Of a DNA stretch of 64,000 nucleotides, positions 21,131 through 31,638 are shown in pieces; the stretch's first letter is position 1; each line of letters starts with the position of its first letter. Origin of the DNA: Viola odorata (taxonomy: Eukaryota > Streptophyta > Magnoliopsida > Malpighiales > Violaceae); the NCBI GenBank assembly GCA_963691705.1, contig OY829539.1, positions 47,342,327 through 47,406,326 on the forward strand, given 5' to 3'. Below the pieces are notes generated by a model. It was not told the DNA's origin, made no database searches, and saw only the letters and a list, made by a program, of their open reading frames with translations. Position numbers and translations under genes: made by a program.

Positions 21131-22443
21131 TGTACTATGAGGAAAGGTCATTACCGTCCTTCATAGAGGAACAACTGTCGCTATGTGTGGAGGAGATTGA
21201 AAAGGATTGGAGGGTCCCTGTGATAAAATTTTTGAAGCGCGACAAGTTGCCGAACGGCAGTGCAGAGAAGAAAAAAGTATTGAAGCAAGCGGCAAGGTGC
21301 ACTTATTATGATGGGGAGTTAGTTCGGAGATGTTTCTCGCACCCAGCCGCAAAATGTATAACGGAACAAGAAGGCCTCCATACCCTGCGCGAGATTCATG
21401 AAGGCATCTGCGGCATGCACGTGTCGGGTGGTACTATGGCCGCGCAGGTGTTCCGGTCAGGATTCTATTGGCCCACTATTCACAGGGATTGTAACAACTT
21501 TGTGCAATCATGCCATAAGTGTCAAGAATTCACCAAAATCCCTCGACGACCCGCCACTGAAATATCTCAGATCGTGGCACCTTATCCTTTTGCCAAGTGG
21601 GGAATCGATATTTTAGGCCCTTTTACTAAGGCCAGATCCCAACTAAAATTTGTAATTGTGGCAGTGGACTACTTTACCAAATGGGCAGAAGCGGAAGCGG
21701 TAGCTAGTATTAAGACGGAGAAGGTATGGCACTTCTTTAAGCACCAAGTGATCATGCGTTTCGGGGTACCTCGCGTGCTAGTTAGTGACAACGGGGCACA
21801 GTTTACCAGCCGCTTCTTCAAAGAGCAATGTGAAGAATTCCAGATCGAATAGAGGTTTTCCTCTGTGGCGCATCCTCAGACTAACGACCAGGCGGAGGTA
21901 ACCAACCGAAGCATACTGAGCGGTATTAAGAAAAATCTTGAGGGGTCGAAAAAGAAGTGGCCAGACGAGCTACCCTATGTAATGTGGGCTTACCGCATGA
22001 CCGTCAAAACTAGTACGGGGGAAACGCCCTTTGCGATGGCTTTTGGTACCGAAGCAGTAACGCCTGTCGAAATTGGCACCCTAAGCTTAAGGGTGGAATA
22101 TTTCAAGGAGGAATTAAACGAGGAGAGGTTACACGCTAACCTTGATACGCTGCCTGAGGCGCGCGAGAAAGCTCTCTTTAAAATAATGCACTACAAAAGA
22201 AGAATGGCGCGGTATCACAACAGACATGTTAAGGAGCGGCTGCTCAAGGCGGGAGACCTCGTGTTCAGGGACAAACGAGCGGCGGGCCAACGAATGTGGA
22301 AACTTAGCTCAAACTGGGAAGGCCCGTACCCTGTCACTCGTGTTATTGGAAAGGGGGGGTATCACCTCGAAACGCTTGACGGTACTCCCTTACCAAACTC
22401 TTTGAATATTGCTTGATTAAAATTATATCATGCTAGAATCTAA
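21131..22443 (+). pseudogene. Element A integrase
   Basis: Integrates the cDNA. Zinc-binding HHCC region near 21395-21530 (HEGICGMH ... CHKCQ), catalytic core WGIDILGPF, VSDNGAQF and HPQTNDQAEV (D, D-35-E), then the C-terminal GPYPVTRVIGKGGYHLE. Breaks: TAG at 21850-21852 (Gln in B) and TGA at 22414-22416 (Arg in B, CGA to TGA). The frame would end at TAA 22441-22443. Confidence 0.85.
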
Positions 22444-22446
22444 CAT

Positions 22447-22966
22447 GACGTTTGGGCATGGTTTAGAAATTGAAATTATGGAAATTGACATGCCGTTTGG
22501 GCATGGTTTAGAAATTGAAATTATGGAAATTGACATGCCGTTTGGGCATGGTTTAGAAATTAAAATTATGAAAATCGACATGCCGTTTGGGCATGGTCTA
22601 GAAATTGAAATTGACATGCCGTTGGGCATGGTCTAGAAATTGAAATTGACATGTCGTTGGGCATGGTCTAGAAATTGAAATTGACATGCCGTTGGGCATG
22701 GTCTAGAAATTGAAATTATGAAATTGACATGTCGTTGGGCATGGTCTAGAAATTGAAATTATGAAATTGACATGCCGTTGGGCATGGTCTAGAAATTGAA
22801 ATTGGAATGTGACATGCCGTTGGGCATGGTCTAGAAATTGAAATTGGAATGTGACATGCTGTTGGGCATGGTCTAGAAATTGAAATTGGAATGTGACATG
22901 CCGTTGGGCATGGTTTAGAAATTGAAATTATGAAATTGACATGCCGTTGGGCATGGTCTAACACTT
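22447..22966. repeat. Palindromic tandem repeat after element A integrase
   Basis: Thirteen units, each with the palindrome CATGCCGTTGGGCATG or a near match and a GAAATTGAAATT linker; period 36-46 bp. Because units are palindromic, both strands are open (22430-22636 plus, 22423-22629 minus), but these are repeat translations. Element B lacks this array. Confidence 0.85.
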
Positions 22967-23029
22967 GTTGTGGAAATATTTCTTGTTCCTTGTTGGTTGT
23001 CTGTGTAATGTGCAGATAACAAGGAAAGG

Positions 23030-23530
23030 AGGATGTCGGGGGTGAAAATTCCGAGCCTTGGGGCAGAATGGACTAATACAGATGGTCGTCAAGACGAGGC
23101 ACACCCCGGCGATCCTGGAAATATATGGTGCTGGAAGTGAAAAATTCTGGCCTTATGAGGCCGGCCTTGATCAGGCGGCTCGCTAAAACGAGACACGCTC
23201 CAGCACTGTCGGGAGTGAAAAATCCTATCCTGGGGAAACCCAGAGAGGGCACGCCCCGACTCCCTCGGGGGTGTAAAGTCCTATCCTTGTGACAGCCCGT
23301 GCTCACATAGGCGGATGATCATTAAGTGAGGCACGACCCTAGGGAAGATAAAAACTCCACCTCGCAAGTGAAAATCCTATCCTTACGAGGGTAGCGCTAA
23401 CATAGGCACCTCGTTAAGAAGGGGCACGTTCCGAGGTGCGAGGACAACGCTGAGGAAGTGAAAAGTCCTATCCTCGTGAAGGCCGGCCCTGATCAGGCAG
23501 CTCACTGAGAGGTGGCACTTCACGGCCGAT
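23030..23530. repeat. Dispersed 60-70 bp repeat in element A 3' region
   Basis: Loosely repeated words GTGAAAATCCTATCC, GATCAGGC and GAGGCACG(C/A). The same family of units lies at 62512-63007 in element B, at the same place after integrase, so it is an ancestral feature of the 3' region. Confidence 0.7.
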
Positions 23531-23618
23531 TGAGGAAATGCGAGAAGTCACGGTACCCCAGCTAGTAACCGGAAGGGACAAACCCGGTGAAGTTTGGCTA
23601 GAAGAGTACGTGACATGA

Positions 23619-23884
23619 GCGACATCGGGGGAGATCGCGCCAAGTGAGTTGGGGAAATACGCACCCACACCCCAAGGTAATTAAGATATTTTAGTAGATG
23701 TCGCTACTAATGTAAATGATAAGTGAAAATGTGCAGAAAATTCAGCACAAGCGACATCTCGGAAGGATCGCGCTAAGTAAGTGGGGAGCACGCACGGCAA
23801 TGGCCCAAGGTAACTAAGACTTTTCGGGAATATGTCGCTACTAACGAAAGTTATAAGTAAAAATGTGCAGAAAATTTAGTAAAG
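23619..23884. repeat. Two copies of a 132-bp repeat
   Basis: GCGACATC...GATCGCGC...CCCAAGGTAA...TGTCGCTACTAA begins at 23619 and again at 23751. The second copy ends in AAAATGTGCAGAAAATT like the first. Confidence 0.75.
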
Positions 23885-24325
23885 TGTGAAAGTGATGGAG
23901 CACTTGGGAAAATAATGACGCTGCGGAGAGGCAGAGCGTCCAAATGGGATATCCAGTCATCTCAAGCACGGTACGAGATAATAGTAAGGATCGGATCTAC
24001 CCTATTGCGCAGAGAGAAATGCGCGACGACATGGAGTGTTGCGACTCCGCAAGGGAAGTTCGAAGGCGCAGGCAACATCAGTTCAACGGTGGCCACCAGT
24101 TTTGAAAGAAGGGCTAACGAAAGTAAAGTGAGAAAGATCATCGATAAAGTAAAATGATGGCAAATTGTGCAAACTTTTTATACAAGAGGGGATACTTGTT
24201 TAAACAAAAGGCCCCAAAAACACAAAAAAGGCAAAGAAGTCAGGGCGCCAGATGGACAAAAAGAGAAGTGATATTTACGGCCTGGCCATGCTGTTGTCCC
24301 CCTCATCATGCCGTGGCCTCTTCGC
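23885..24325 (+). other. Spacer before the antisense units
   Basis: No supported gene. The short plus ORFs at 23915-24157 and 24154-24348 have no recognisable content. It would be the 3' flank of antisense unit 1. Confidence 0.5.
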
Positions 24326-26609
24326 TTAGCGGTAGCCCTCTTCTGTGAGGAACCCGGACTTCTGCTTGAAGAGGCAGATGATGGCATCAGCGTCGAAGAA
24401 ATTGCGGCCGTGACGCTCAATGAAGCAGTCGGCCATGAGGCCTGCAGTTTGTTCTAGAAACCATTTACATTTGTCTGCCATTTCCTCCATAAGCGCGGCA
24501 TTCTTACTTTGCTCCTCTTGAAGGGCGGCATCCCTCGTGGCCTGGTGTCCTTTGGCCTCTTCCAGCTCTTTTCTCGCAACTCCTAAACTGGCTTCCGCAC
24601 ATTGTCGCTCTTCAGCACACTTCCTAAGCTCTTCTTGAGTTTTATGAAGTTCCCTTTGGTACTTGTTGATTTCTTCCAAGAGCTGGTGGTTAGTGTTGCG
24701 CCATTCCTGGGAGGAAGATTGGAGAGAGCTCATTCGTCTCGTCACATTCCTAGACCAATAATGGAAGCCCTGAAAGTTAGAGAACAGCTGGGTCCTTATC
24801 TGCTGCAGTTGCTCGCCCTCGGCAACGGTGAGGAAGGCCTGCTCCTCCTCCTCAACCGACAACAAATGCCCTGCCAGATAGGCGGATGTCACTAGGGAGC
24901 TGTCGCCTCCCAATGCTGGGAACCCGCGTTGGCGAATGTTACTTAAATCAACCTGATAGGTGGCGGCTCCGCTAGAGAGTATAGTGCTTAGGTCAGCCAC
25001 CATGTGCGGAGTGTCCATGGGGGCAAGAGAGGGAGAGATTGTTTGAACAGCAGCAGGAATGAAGAAGACATCAGGAGGGGACGGAGGGGAACGATTAGAT
25101 GGTCCAGCATCAATATTAAAACCGCCAGTTCGTAGGGATGGAAAGTCCTCCTCTGCAAGATCCTCCAGGAAGTCCAAGGGATTACCAGCTGGAGTAGATG
25201 ACGCGGCAAAAAAAGAGTGAAGTGGCGCAGAGGTAGCCCCGTTTCCTGCCAGACCAGAGCCTTGATTACCCACCAAGGGGCCGGTATTGGTGACGCCGCC
25301 TTGCCTTTCCTGACCAGCGGCAAAGTCGTTCGTTGAAGGGGAGTCTTCATTAAGACGCGGTCGCTTGGGGTCAAGAATACCTGACAAATCCATGCCGTCG
25401 CACGAAGGAGTTGCAGAAGAGGCAACAACAGCGGTATCCTACGCGCAAAAGAAATAGGGGAATTAATAAACGGACAAAAAATATATAGACAGAGAAAATT
25501 TTGTAAACAAACCACCTGAACAGGAGGACGGGTAGGAGCGATAACGCGAAGGCGGAGAGTTCTCTTCTTCTTTTTTGCAAGGGGAGGACGAGAAGACGAC
25601 GCTCGTGTAGGAACAATGCTAGGGGAGGAAATTGGCTCAGCAGTTGATGTGGCAGTAGCCTCTGCTCGAGGAAGAGAAGAGGACTCAGGTGCAGAAGTGG
25701 ACGTGTGTGTGGTCTCAGTCACGCCACCAGTCGAGGCGGCAGAAAGGGCCTTTTTTTCTCTCTTCTGCTGAGCTCTTCTCTCTCTTTTCTTGATACACTC
25801 AGGTTTCCACCCGGCGGGAGGATCTGTAGAGATAAGAAAAGAATGTTAGAGTTAGTATTGACGTGGAACAACGAACGAAGGGACGGTGCTCACTTTGAAT
25901 GCAATCCCGGATGTCTCCCCGGCACGCGAGTTCGCAATTGCGAACACCAGGAATCCCTGACAGGTTGAGTAGCTTGTCCAGCCAGCCTTGGTCAACTGGT
26001 CCTAACTCTGGCCTGCCACCCCAGGCAGCATCCCTGATGACTAGATTAAACCCGCTCCGCCACAAAGGCTGGGGCAGATTGATGATGAAGAATCCTTTTT
26101 TTCCAAGCATCAATAGAAGATTCAAGGAATAACAACTTCCAGGTAAAGGGATTTAGAGCTTCAACATCATAGCGAGGCGATATCGCTATGATGCCGTTGT
26201 TATGATGGTATAATTGAAAAAGGGAGCGAAGCAACAACAAGGAAGGAGATTCATTTCCTATATATCTACAAAGGGCTATACAAGCATAAATGCCACAATA
26301 GGCGTTTGGACTCAATTGGGCAACATTTAGAGCAAATTCAGAGAGTAACTCGGCAATTAAAGGATCTAGAGGCAGCCGAAAACCATAATGAAACATTTTG
26401 GCATAAAGAACCCTACGATTGCCAGGTAATTCGCTATTAAGGCGAAGGGACTTTAGGGCAACTTCAGTAGAATACCCCTCCAACTGGTCGAGAGTGGCAT
26501 TATAGCTCCGCAGGCGCCGTCGAAGGACGGCGATGGAAGCAATGGTGGAAACAGTAGTATCAATATCCCCCTCCCCAGCAGAGCGGGAATAGCGGCGATT
26601 ACGAGTCAT
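24326..26609 (-). pseudogene. Antisense unit 1: transposon-like domain plus coiled coil
   Basis: Runs against the element's genes. The ATG at 26609 (MTRNRRYSRS) opens exon 1 with a domain like the 'putative gypsy type transposon' family (KMFHYGFRLPLDPLIAELL; AQLSPNAYCGIYAC). Predicted introns at 25824-25893 (donor GTGAGC, acceptor CTACAG, phase 1) and 25439-25515 (donor GTGGTT, acceptor CGTAG, phase 0) keep the frame. Exon 2 is Ser/Thr/Pro-rich with a basic KKKKR patch. Exon 3 has a long coiled coil (about 24440-24760) and stops at 24326. The only lesion I see is one extra base in an A-run (T-run on plus) at about 26098-26104. Function unknown. Its last 50 residues match 63778-64000 in element B. 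Extra antisense ORFs are known in Tat elements. Confidence 0.7.
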
Positions 26610-27288
26610 GCGCAAGGTTAAAAGAAGGATAGAGGGGAAGGTACCTGTGGTGAGAAGAAGATCGAAGCACCCGGGCGGCGGCGGATCGTAGGAGGAAGAA
26701 GAGGAATTGTCTTTTCTTTTCTTTCTTTTCATTTTTCAAAAGAGAAAGGTAACAAAAGATAAAAAGAAAGCACGTGGGGGTTTTTATAACCCTAAGGACT
26801 AAAGGGAACGACGGGTCAAGCGAGCGTGGTGTGTGAAGTGTCAAGGGCAAAGAGGCGCGGGAAGCGGGTACAACCACTGAGGAGCGAAAAGACATGTTCA
26901 GCCCGCCAGTCCCTTAGCGTCCCCCCTTTGATGACACGTGGGCTCAGAGCATCATGACTGTCTCCTCCGTATCAAGTAAAAGGAGTCAGAGCATTAAAAG
27001 CTCTGAAAAGGGCGCAATCAAGCCCGGCGAAAAGGAGCGGCAAGTTGTAATGCCACGACACGCAAGAGGCAAAGCGCGAAGAAAAAGTAGTTAAGCGGCG
27101 TGTGATAAAGGGCGACATCGTTAAGAAACACGCATTATTTGGTCAAGATTATAAGATCTGTTAATTATTACAAGCAAGGAGGCGACGTCAAACTCCAAAT
27201 GGGAAAAATAATACAATAAGGGAGTAAGTAAAGAAGCGACACCCCCAATCAAGCGGCATCAAATGGGCCCTCCCCAGGCACTGATCTA
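26610..27288 (-). other. Upstream region of antisense unit 1
   Basis: No gene seen. It contains the TATA box at 26781-26788 and a CACGTG G-box core directly beyond it (26771-26776). Confidence 0.5.
26781..26788 (-). promoter_or_regulatory. TATA box of antisense unit 1
   Basis: TATAAAAA on the minus strand, 172 bp before the ATG at 26609. CACGTG, the G-box core bound by plant bZIP and bHLH factors, lies just upstream at 26771-26776. Confidence 0.5.
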
Positions 27289-29456
27289 CTACTCCTCTTC
27301 GGAGGAGAGGAAACCCTCTTGGCTCTCATCAATCTCTTTCATCCTCGCGGAGGCATACCTGGCGACCTCAGCGGGATCAGCGGACCTGCTGCGGTGCTGA
27401 TCTGTCACCCCGACGATAAAGGCTTGTTCAGTCTTCTTCTTCCACCAGGTCACCTTCTTGAAAGCTTTCAATAGGTCCGCATCGCGGGATGATACCTCCT
27501 CAAGAAGGAATGAGTTCTTCTTCCTCTCAGCCACCAACTCAGCCTCTAAAGCTTCAACCTGGGCTTTTCCTTTAGACCTTTCCTGAGAAAGGTCAGCGCG
27601 ACACTCGCGTAGTTCGGCCTGAGCGCGTTTGTGGAGTCGCGACAACTCCTCTACCTTTGCTAAGGCACCAGAGTTTTGAGATTGTGTACCACGAGCCTTG
27701 ATGAAGTAATGAAGTTGTCGAAAGGCAGCAAGGCACTTGTTCATGACGCGCACATACTGAACTTCGGGAGGAAGTTGCAGTAGCCTACTCTCCTCCTCGG
27801 AGGTGCGAAACATTTCGCAGGCCAAGATAGCCGTGGGCTGATCTTGCGATAAGGGGTCTAATATACCCAGGGCACGGAACCCGTCTGTCCTAAATTTTGA
27901 CAGATTTAGCCGGTAAAAGGGGCCGGCCTATTGAGGCCCATCACGGGAAAGATCAGCAACAAAGGAAGGGGCGGAGATACCGCCTGAGCCCCCAACGTCT
28001 CGAATTGAAGTAAGGAACAACGGACAAGAGGACTTCGGGGGAGAGTGAGAAGAACCAGGTCCACTTGGGACTGAGGGACGCACGTCAGGAATACAGGGGC
28101 CAATGGGCGAGTGTAGAAGCTCCATGACAGGAGGGGAATCTGCAGCGGATGACGGCATCATCGCGGCAGAGGAAGTCTTGTTGAGGGCGGCCAGCCCCAG
28201 AGTCGAGGAAGCGCCACCCAGTGAAGCGGCCCCCCCTTTGTGGTGTCAGGAGAAATGGTAGTCTGGGAAGCGACGGTATTTGCAGTATTGGCAGGAGGAG
28301 ATCGAGCCGTCATCCTTGTCACTTGAGCTTCGCTTGCCTCCCTTAACTTCTTCCGTTGAGCTGAGGAAGCCGGGCGGAGGCTCAACTCTGTATCCATATC
28401 CTCCATGTCCTCGACTCCGTAGGAGAAAATCTTTGTCTCAGTCACTAGCAAACCAGACCCGGACCTCTTCTTCCGACTGGGTAAACAGTTCTCCACAAAG
28501 CGGGAAGTGCGGAGGGAGGAACCGCTTTCCCTGGAATGAATCTCGTCTAAAGCTCTTTTCTTTATGGGCATGCGGTGATCAGCTCGAGCCCCAGCGGAAG
28601 TAGAGGGAGCAGTCATTGCAGGGGCGACAACCTTGTGAGGAGCGTCACCTTCGGAGAGCGGTCGAGCGATAGTCTCCCCTGCGAAAAGTTATGTTAGTAA
28701 ACAAGGGGTAAGCAAGGCAGCGCCGAAGCTCAAAAGCTCACCTATGGTACACTCAGTTAAAGGCCTGTACAAAGCAAAGTTTCGGATCTTGAAAGAGGAC
28801 TCCATCTCCAGTAAAGCGTTGGCTTGATCCAACTCCTCCCTAGAGAGAGGCGCTGGCCTTACCCAATCAACCACCTCCAGGTTGAAGTCAGGACGCCACA
28901 GGCGAGAGGGTAATTCGACAACGAAGAAACCACTCTTCTAGTTTTTGACGTTCTCCTCAAATCCTCGAAATTTCTGCCAAAAAGGCCTCACTAGAGCATC
29001 ATCCCATCTTGGAATAATATTAATGAAGCCGTCGCGAAAAACCAGAGTCAAGAACTTGCGAAATAAAGTGACAAAGGGAGCAAGAATATCTTTTAATTCG
29101 CAAGCACGAAGGAAGGCGTAGATGCAACTCCATGAGGAAGGGGTGATTTGCGCAGGGTTAAGCCCGTGCTCGCACAACACATGCTCTAGCGTGTCATGAA
29201 CTGGGAGGCGAAACCCATATTGAAACATTTTAAAATAAAGAATCCTATGAGTTTTCCAGAGCCGACTATGAAGCCTCATAGTGTCAGAAGGAATAGTGGC
29301 GCGATAGCCGCAGGGGAAGGTAATGTTATTGCTTTCCAGTTCGAGGCGTAAGAAAGTAGGGCAAGTAAAGATGCTAGGGGTGTTTTCAAGCTCGGGATAT
29401 CGAGAAATTGGCCTAGGGGTAGCTAAAGAACTAGATTGAGATCTCGTGCGAGGCAT
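27289..29456 (-). pseudogene. Antisense unit 2: paralogue of unit 1
   Basis: ATG at 29456 (MPRTRSQSSS). Exon 1 repeats the unit 1 domain (KMFQYGFRLPVHDTLEHVL; AQITPSSWSCIYAF; then SGFFVVELPSRLWRPDFNL against unit 1 GFFIINLPQPLWRSGFNL). A predicted intron at 28679-28741 (donor GTGAGC, acceptor CGCAG) has the same position and phase as unit 1 intron 1. Exon 2 has a Ser/Pro-rich middle, a coiled coil (about 27440-27700) and an acidic end (SSEEE). Lesions: TAG at 28938-28940, an indel in a G-run near 28230, and TAG at 27928-27930. The frame is otherwise continuous for about 700 codons. Function unknown. Confidence 0.65.
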
Positions 29457-29965
29457 GATAGATAAAGCAGCAAAGGAAAATCAAAAGCAAGATCGAGCAG
29501 AATACCTTAAGAGAGAGAAGACTGAAATTAATAGGGGAGTCGTCTGGATGCGAATGAGAGAATTTCCTCGGAGCGAGCGAAAAACGAAGAGAGTTCTGAA
29601 GTATAAAAAGAAGCAAAAAGGTACAAAGAAGAAGCGTTTTTCCTTTTAAAAGAGACAGTGGAAAAGTCAGACAGAAGGGCAACCTATTACAGCAAGACAC
29701 GTACGGGACACGTGGAAAGACCCTGACAGAAACTTAAAGTCAAGCGCTCACCTCGAATTCCATAAAAGAAAGACTCATTAATTACAAGAAACCCCGCAAA
29801 GATGGTCGCATGAAGCGGTAATCGGCCGCCCAGCGGTAGTTATCCCATAGGGTGGCGATTATATCAAAAGTGAAAAGAAAAAGGCAAATGACATTTTGTT
29901 TCATTTTATTCTATCTTATTTATTGAAAGAGAAAGCCAGTGGCATCTACAATAAGTGCGACATCG
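29457..29965 (-). other. Upstream region of unit 2 and 3' flank of unit 3
   Basis: No gene seen. No convincing TATA box for unit 2; a weak TTTAAAAG lies near 29648 on the minus strand. Confidence 0.4.
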
Positions 29966-30454
29966 TCAGTCTTCGTCCGCCCAGTGTATGTCATAGACGT
30001 AATCATAATCCTCCGGAGACGATGGCGACCCACTGTTATAGAAAGGAAAGGGCTCGTCAATCTTGAAAGGTCTTTTACCAAGCCCAGTCACGGAACCTGT
30101 CGTAGGGGCAGTTTCCTCCTTTGAAGCGGCGCGGGAGCTTTCCTCCAGGGTTGGGGTAACCAGTCCTGAGGTGGCATCTTGCATAGAAGTCCTGTCCTTG
30201 GGAAAAGGACAAGGAACGGATGGTGACGCTTCATCCTTTTGCCGCAACGAAAGATAGTGAGGTTCAAAGTCGGCAAAGAAGGATTCAAAAGATTGTTTCT
30301 TTGTTTTCTTCGATCTCTTGCGACCCCGGCACTTTACGGAATGTCTGGCCGGCCTCCAGGGAGGTGAGAGTGGAGGATTGTCGGAGTCGAGAGAAGTTGG
30401 AGGGGTCGGAGGAGAATCACGGGCAGCAGTATACAAAAAACGGGAGTCAGCCAT
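29966..30454 (-). CDS. Antisense unit 3: small acidic-ended protein, unknown
   Basis: An open frame of 162 codons from the ATG at 30454 (MADSRFLYTAARDSPPTPP) to TGA at 29966-29968, with no lesion. A proline-rich N-terminus is followed by a strongly basic patch (CRGRKRSKKTKKQSF) that could be a nuclear localisation signal, a central FFADFEPHYLSLR segment, then a Ser/Thr-rich part. It ends with a tyrosine- and acid-rich tail (YDYVYDIHWADED). I do not recognise the family. It lies between unit 2 and unit 4 on the same strand and has a well-placed TATA box. It could be a detached exon of the unit 1/2 type, but no coiled coil or shared motif supports this. Confidence 0.55.
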   Translation of the reverse strand: MADSRFLYTAARDSPPTPPTSLDSDNPPLSPPWRPARHSVKCRGRKRSKKTKKQSFESFFADFEPHYLSLRQKDEASPSVPCPFPKDRTSMQDATSGLVTPTLEESSRAASKEETAPTTGSVTGLGKRPFKIDEPFPFYNSGSPSSPEDYDYVYDIHWADED

Positions 30455-30522
30455 GGAAATATCAGTAAGAGTGAGAACAAAGAAGAAAAAAGATGAATAG
30501 AGAAAGAGAGGAAGAGCCCCAT

Positions 30523-30529
30523 TATATAG
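30523..30529 (-). promoter_or_regulatory. TATA box of antisense unit 3
   Basis: CTATATAATG on the minus strand, 69 bp before the ATG at 30454. Confidence 0.55.
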
Positions 30530-31002
30530 CCGAGGTGAGGAAGCGTACCTGCCTTTTCGCGTATTATCGAGGACAGTTAATGCTATCAGGGATAACGTCC
30601 ATTGGGGGAAAGATCTGACTCCGCAACTGTTAAAAGTCTGCACCAGCCAGGAGGCACCGAAATCATTGCCCAATCCGTTAACACTGAAAAATGGCGCAAA
30701 ATATATTCAGAACGAATGGGATATGGGAAAATCTTCATTATGAGCCAGGTAGGCAAATAAAGCTATGGGATCCCAAGGGACACCAAGCTCACAATTAGTG
30801 AGAATAAAAGTTGTTTTCTAAGAAAGACGATATGAGAAAGAAGAAAAACATTGACAGCGCGGCAAGTGAATAAGGGAAAGCATATTTATTTATTTAAAGG
30901 GCTTAACGGCCCGAGATTACAAAAAGGCCTAACGGCCCGGAGTTACAAAAGATGGCCCTAGAGGAGCACAGAAAGACACGCCAAGAGGATCCCCATCGCT
31001 AG
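30530..31002 (-). other. Spacer between antisense units 3 and 4
   Basis: No gene seen. A GGCCTAACGGCCCG-type short duplication lies at about 30900-30945. Confidence 0.4.
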
Positions 31003-31409
31003 TCAGGCATTCGACCCAGCGTCATCATCTTCCCATTCCAGGAAAGGAATTTCCCTCAGGGCATCCGCAAGAGCCGTCAGTTCAGAAGAATAGGCCCTCA
31101 TGCCCTTCAGGTAGCATCCCAGCAAGTCCTTCCTATGCTGTAGCGTTGTCATCAGCAGCTGAATTTGAGAAACAGCAGCTGAATTTGAGAAACAGCCACT
31201 GACAGCTTCACCGCTTTCTCCACGGGACTGAAATCCTCTAGGGTAACGGCAGCCTATCTAGCTTGCAGGGGAGTCAGCATTCCCTGGAGCTCCAGTATAT
31301 CCTCCGAGGTCTTAACGCTCAGTGACCCCAGGAAATCGGTATCTGCCTGAGTTAGGTTCCTCAGGGCATGGGTTTTGGAGAGCAGGAAGTTTTTGGTGAC
31401 TTCGTCCAT
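31003..31409 (-). pseudogene. Antisense unit 4: small helical protein, broken
   Basis: ATG at 31409 (MDEVTKNFLLSKTHALRNL). About 51 codons run to a TAG at 31254-31256. The same frame then continues (VTLEDFSPVEKAVKLSVAV) until a perfect 20-bp tandem duplication at 31153-31192 shifts it. Beyond the duplication a frame runs on to TGA at 31003-31005, ending in an acidic WEDDDAGSNA. The composition is heptad-like and Leu-rich, suggesting a small helical or coiled-coil protein. The family is unknown to me. It lies directly before the 3' LTR, transcribed away from it. Confidence 0.5.
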
Positions 31410-31490
31410 GAAAAGAAGAGAGATAAGGAAATTTGAAGAGAGAGGTGAAAAAGTTGTGAGAGTTATAAAGCAAGTGCAAAATGAAAGGCC

Positions 31491-31498
31491 TATTTATA
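31491..31498 (-). promoter_or_regulatory. TATA box of antisense unit 4
   Basis: CTATAAATAG on the minus strand, 82 bp before the ATG at 31409. Confidence 0.55.
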
Positions 31499-31638
31499 GA
31501 CTTCGGAAAAAGGCATTTCGAAGATATACCTTTATCGATTGTCAAGCCCTCATTAGGGCAGAAACCTTTGAAGGGGCAGGACCGGAGACGCGGTGATAGC
31601 CCTTGCTAAACACTCGGGCTAGTTTCCGTTTGGGCATA

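Noticed and set aside
22423..22636. Overlapping open frames on both strands with repeated peptides
   Set aside because: Both come from the palindromic tandem repeat whose unit happens to keep the frame. No start context or domain supports a protein.
26098..26104. A-run frameshift in antisense unit 1 as a programmed slip site
   Set aside because: A 1-base indel in a homopolymer is simpler. The paralogous unit 2 shows no such run at the same place.
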